NCBI GenBank assembly: GCA_028282865.1
Contig: JANQHA010000182.1
Coordinates: 1 to 9,567 of the forward strand
Direction of reading: 5' to 3'
Source: Oligoflexales bacterium
GTDB taxonomy: Bacteria; Bdellovibrionota_B; Oligoflexia; Oligoflexales; CACXFL01
DNA length: 9,567 bases
Shown here: positions 7,262-9,567 of the stretch, piece after piece
Layout of the letters: every line of letters begins with the position of its first letter
Numbering within the stretch: the first letter of the stretch is position 1
The notes under the pieces: generated by a model
Databases searched by the model: none
Told to the model about the DNA's origin: nothing
Seen by the model: the letters and a program-made list of their open reading frames with translations, nothing else
Position numbers and translations under genes: made by a program

Positions 7262-7750
7262 ATGAGTGCTTCAGAAAATATTGTCGTAGGTAAAAGTGCA
7301 CCTGCCTTTTATCAGAATACTGATGATGGAAAAAAAATTCGTTTAAGTGGTTTCAAGGGTGAGAGAAACGTCGTGCTTTATTTTTACCCAAAGGATAATA
7401 CTCCAGGTTGCACCCAGGAGTCTTGCGACTTTCAAGAGAATCTTGCCAAATTTGCTAAGCAAGATGCTGTAGTAATTGGAGTTAGCCCAGACTCCGTCAA
7501 ATCGCACGTTAAGTTTAAAGAAAAATATGGCTTAGACTTTGTGTTAGTTTCTGACGAATCCAAAGAGGTTTGTGAGAAATATGGAGTGTGGGTAGAGAAA
7601 AATATGTACGGTCGTAAATACATGGGAGTTGAACGCCCGACCGTTCTCATAGATAAGCAGGGAAAGGTTGCTGAGCTTTGGCCTAAGGTTAAAGTTAAAG
7701 GGCATGTGGATGAGGTTTATAATAGGCTTAAAGAGCTCAATAAGTCTTAA
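7262..7750 (+). CDS. bcp: Thioredoxin-dependent thiol peroxidase (peroxiredoxin Q/Bcp type)
   Basis: This 162-residue cytoplasmic peroxiredoxin should reduce hydrogen and organic peroxides using thioredoxin. The active-site segment FYPKDNTPGCTQESC spans 41-55, with peroxidatic Cys50 in TPGC and a resolving Cys55 five residues later, the C-x4-C spacing of the atypical two-cysteine Bcp/PrxQ group. Arg125 in GVERPT fits the conserved active-site arginine position. The central KYGVWVEKNMYGRKYMG stretch is also typical of Bcp. There is no signal peptide. The start at 7262 is preferred to an in-frame TTG at 7235, because AAGGAG (7251-7256) ends 5 bases before the ATG and the upstream option would overlap lysC. 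The gene lies 19 bases after lysC and is probably the last of the lysA-lysC-bcp group. The pathway link to lysine is not evident and may be only shared transcription. A third cysteine at 104 has no assigned role. Confidence 0.94.
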   Translation: MSASENIVVGKSAPAFYQNTDDGKKIRLSGFKGERNVVLYFYPKDNTPGCTQESCDFQENLAKFAKQDAVVIGVSPDSVKSHVKFKEKYGLDFVLVSDESKEVCEKYGVWVEKNMYGRKYMGVERPTVLIDKQGKVAELWPKVKVKGHVDEVYNRLKELNKS

Positions 7751-7805
7751 CCACAATTCCTGGTTTCATACTTAGTTATCACTTAGATATTCCCAATGCT
7801 CGTTT

Positions 7806-8939
7806 TTATTTGGTGCCTGGGTTTCTGTAAAAGCTTCTGAAGGCGCCAAAAATCCCGCGAGTTATTAGGAGTTCGCATCCTGTAAAATCATCTTTTATTG
7901 CTACACCTCTAGCTCTTAGGCGGTCGATGGCCTGACCCAGTTTTTTTGTGACTTTTAGGTCGACAGATAATTCCAACTTCTCTAGGCCGTGCATAGAGTC
8001 CAGAAGTTTTGCTATGGCATCCATGCTCGTCTTTTCTTTTTGTTTCCACATGATATAAGAAAGTCTGAACGTTTTAATTTTGCTAATGAAATTTGATTGG
8101 GAAAGTTTTATAAAGTCTTCAGCGAATAATCGATGGCTGTAAATATCTAGCTCTTCGACGCTATTTAGGGTCTGCCATTTAGCTATGTGTTCTAGTGACC
8201 CTTCAGAAAGGCCTTGAAATAAGAGTTTTTTGACCTTCAGTGAGTGAGCCGTTGTAACTCTACTGATTCCCTTAGTATCGATTAATCCGAGATTCGATTG
8301 GATTAAAAGCCTATCTAGCTTTGGTGCTAGTTTTAACATACTAGTAGAGTTTGCAAGTGAGTCAGCTGATCCAAGATCTAGAATAATATGTCTTACTCTA
8401 GAAAATCCTGGCGAGGTTCCGATCTGAATAAATGTTTGTTCGCTGATACGTTTCTCTTCACCGGTTCCATGGTTATCAATTATTTCGAGCTGGTTGACGG
8501 GAGATAGTCCATTTAATGGTGCATCTATAGTGCTGGCGTTGTAGTAAGCTTCCCGGCTAGTAAATCTATGGCGAAATAGAAATCCCCGGTTGTAATTTTG
8601 AAGTCCGCTGCTAGATGTCGTCTTTAGCCCGTCAGTTCCTGGGATCTCGCTTAAACTCTCCTGATTATAATTGAATATTTTTATGGCTTTTTCACTCAGC
8701 TCATTGGCTTCACCGGTGTTCCCCTGTGCTTTCAGTATCTTACTGTTTACCTGTGCCCGAATAAAACTAGCTCGCGCGCTTCGACCTAAAAGATCGGCGT
8801 ACTGAAGTCTGAGTTTATTATTGTCCGGGTTTTCGGATATTTTCTTTAACAGTATTTTTTGAGGGTCAGCTATTGCCTTATTTTGCAGAAGGACGAAAAG
8901 TATAAACCCTATAACGTTAAAAGCTGAAAATACTTTCAT
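7806..8939 (-). CDS. Secreted TIGR02996-like / leucine-rich-repeat-like protein of unknown function
   Basis: From the ATG at 8939 the product is 377 residues. The N-terminus is a classical signal peptide: basic MK, a hydrophobic core at about 8-18 and an AIA-D cleavage site after residue 24. No lipobox follows, so the protein is exported to the periplasm or beyond. Residues 26-75 resemble the TIGR02996 repeat-companion domain: ILLKKISENPDNNKLRLQYADLLG then ASFIRAQ, against the family pattern of an AI..NP.D...RLVYADWLEE segment followed by EFIR.Q. NYNRGFLFR (115-123) and SPVNQLEII (146-154) also fit the RGF and P...L.L steps that follow this domain. Residues about 180-330 contain spaced leucine-rich strands (RHIILDLG, LDRLLIQSN, VKKLLFQG, VEELDIYS, IKTFRLSY, LEKLELSV), consistent with irregular LRRs. 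The start is chosen because GGAG (8951-8948) lies 8 bases upstream and the signal peptide begins there; an in-frame ATG at 9113 would bury it. It converges on bcp and diverges from a VWA lipoprotein gene. The biological role is unknown; domain calls rest on pattern only. Confidence 0.75.
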   Translation of the reverse strand: MKVFSAFNVIGFILFVLLQNKAIADPQKILLKKISENPDNNKLRLQYADLLGRSARASFIRAQVNSKILKAQGNTGEANELSEKAIKIFNYNQESLSEIPGTDGLKTTSSSGLQNYNRGFLFRHRFTSREAYYNASTIDAPLNGLSPVNQLEIIDNHGTGEEKRISEQTFIQIGTSPGFSRVRHIILDLGSADSLANSTSMLKLAPKLDRLLIQSNLGLIDTKGISRVTTAHSLKVKKLLFQGLSEGSLEHIAKWQTLNSVEELDIYSHRLFAEDFIKLSQSNFISKIKTFRLSYIMWKQKEKTSMDAIAKLLDSMHGLEKLELSVDLKVTKKLGQAIDRLRARGVAIKDDFTGCELLITRGIFGAFRSFYRNPGTK

Positions 8940-8999
8940 GGATAAATCTCCGGCATTGAATTCTATGGTCAAGTCTACAGGAGTGACGCCCAATGCCTT

Positions 9000-9028
9000 A
9001 TTGTAGCATAGCTGCTTTATGAGATTAA
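9000..9028 (-). promoter_or_regulatory. Candidate sigma-70-like promoter for the secreted LRR-like gene
   Basis: Read on the minus strand, TTAATC (9028-9023) is a weak -35, followed by a 17-base spacer and TACAAT (9005-9000), a -10 matching 5 of 6 consensus bases. Transcription would start near 8993, leaving a leader of about 54 bases before the ATG at 8939. No promoter was tested; the -35 is poor. Confidence 0.35.
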
Positions 9029-9119
9029 TGTTTATGGTATCGTCAGATTGCTGCCTTAAATGGCTAAGGAATAGACGAGTCTCAGCTTCCTGTCTGTAAC
9101 CTCCTAAAATCACTAGTCC

Positions 9120-9147
9120 TTAATATGGCTTTGCTCTTGCATATATT
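9120..9147 (+). promoter_or_regulatory. Candidate sigma-70-like promoter for the VWA lipoprotein gene
   Basis: TTAATA (9120-9125) matches 4 of 6 -35 bases and TATATT (9142-9147) 5 of 6 -10 bases, with a 16-base spacer. Transcription would start near 9154, about 27 bases before the ATG at 9181. It lies back to back with the minus-strand candidate in the same 241-base intergenic region. Confidence 0.4.
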
Positions 9148-9180
9148 CGGCGGGATTTAGTGTTTTTTCGCGAGGGCCAT

Positions 9181-9567
9181 ATGTCTTTTAAGACAATCAT
9201 TTTGATGACGACTGCAGCTATAAGCTTATGGGCTTGTGATGCGGACACATTTCGTGGTGGTGGTTCGTCAAAAATCAACCCTAAAACAGACGGTTTCAAT
9301 ATACCTTGTGATCCTGCTAAGAGAGCTTCTATTGGTAAGCTTAATAGCTCCGGATCAGCATCTGCAAAGATTACGGTCGACGGGTCATTTTGTTCCGTTA
9401 ACTTAGATGCGACGGTTCCTGCACCACTTTCTATTTTCTTTGTGGTGGATATTTCGGGCTCGATGGAAACACCAGACTCGGAAGTCAATAATCGTTGCCA
9501 TAGATTTGATGCAGCTGAAGCAGTGCTAAATAAAGTCTCGCCGAGCACCCCAATCATCGGTTCTGAT
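9181..9567 (+). CDS. VWA-domain lipoprotein, 5' part (3'-truncated by window edge)
   Basis: The frame opens with ATG at 9181 and stays open for 129 codons to the right edge. GAGGG (9172-9176) lies 4 bases upstream. The N-terminus is a type II (lipoprotein) signal peptide: MSFK, a hydrophobic stretch to about residue 17, and the lipobox LWAC with lipidated Cys19. Asp20 at position +2 is the E. coli inner-membrane retention signal, but that rule does not hold in all phyla. A low-complexity GGGSS linker (26-30) follows. At 85-95, IFFVVDISGSM contains the MIDAS motif DxSGS (90-94) of a von Willebrand factor A domain, which typically binds a divalent metal and a protein ligand. RFDAAEAVL (108-116) fits the first VWA helix. 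Cysteines at 43, 71 and 106 could form disulfides. The rest of the VWA domain, including the conserved Thr and second Asp, lies outside. The long minus-strand frame across this region is its shadow. VWA proteins serve adhesion, complex assembly or surface sensing; nothing here picks one. Confidence 0.82.
   Translation, partial: MSFKTIILMTTAAISLWACDADTFRGGGSSKINPKTDGFNIPCDPAKRASIGKLNSSGSASAKITVDGSFCSVNLDATVPAPLSIFFVVDISGSMETPDSEVNNRCHRFDAAEAVLNKVSPSTPIIGSD

Noticed and set aside
7749..7765. AACCA / TGGTT inverted repeat after bcp as a terminator
   Set aside because: The stem is only 5 bp with a 7-base loop and no adequate T tract on either strand, so I do not call a terminator in the convergent gap.
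8940..9113. N-terminal extension of the secreted LRR-like protein to an ATG at 9113
   Set aside because: It would bury a clear signal peptide about 58 residues inside the protein. The ATG at 8939 has a GGAG sequence at good spacing.
9120..9557. Minus-strand open frame of 145 codons
   Set aside because: It lies wholly antisense to the VWA lipoprotein, shows no recognisable domain or signal, and the plus strand has an SD, lipobox and MIDAS motif.

Overview
The window reads as part of a bacterial chromosome, most likely from a Gram-negative organism. The signs are a lipobox lipoprotein, a secreted repeat-companion/LRR-like protein, a YheS-like ABC-F ATPase and the diaminopimelate branch of lysine synthesis. 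Base composition looks moderate (not computed), and two genes appear to use TTG starts. The mix of a TIGR02996-like secreted protein and a VWA lipoprotein beside ordinary metabolic genes resembles lineages formerly grouped as deltaproteobacteria (Bdellovibrionota or Myxococcota-like). That placement is a weak inference.

Layout. Positions 1-7750 hold six genes on the + strand with short gaps: the 3' part of a SNF2-family helicase (1-1055), a membrane-anchored FMN-binding glutamate synthase-like protein (1129-2724), a YheS-like ABC-F ATPase (2728-4674), lysA (4742-5989), lysC (5992-7242) and a Bcp-type peroxiredoxin (7262-7750). Their gaps are 73, 3, 67, 2 and 19 bases. The glutamate synthase-like/ABC-F pair and the lysA-lysC-bcp trio are therefore probably co-transcribed. 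A 55-base convergent gap follows. A minus-strand gene (7806-8939) then encodes a secreted TIGR02996-like/leucine-rich protein. A 241-base divergent intergenic region (8940-9180) with two plausible sigma-70-like promoters separates it from a plus-strand VWA-domain lipoprotein gene (9181 onward) that runs off the right edge. No gene-free stretch exceeds 300 bases.

How the genes work together. LysC catalyses the first step of the aspartate pathway and LysA the last step of lysine synthesis, so they form a small lysine module. LysC has an internal ATG with its own Shine-Dalgarno sequence at codon 250, where heterotetrameric aspartokinases start their separate beta subunit. Two mutually exclusive hairpins lie at the lysA/lysC junction, next to the lysC ribosome-binding site. 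The right end is the accessory part: two envelope proteins transcribed divergently from a shared control region. Both have repeat or adhesion-type folds, and their function cannot be read from the sequence. No mobile element, CRISPR array, tRNA or rRNA was seen.
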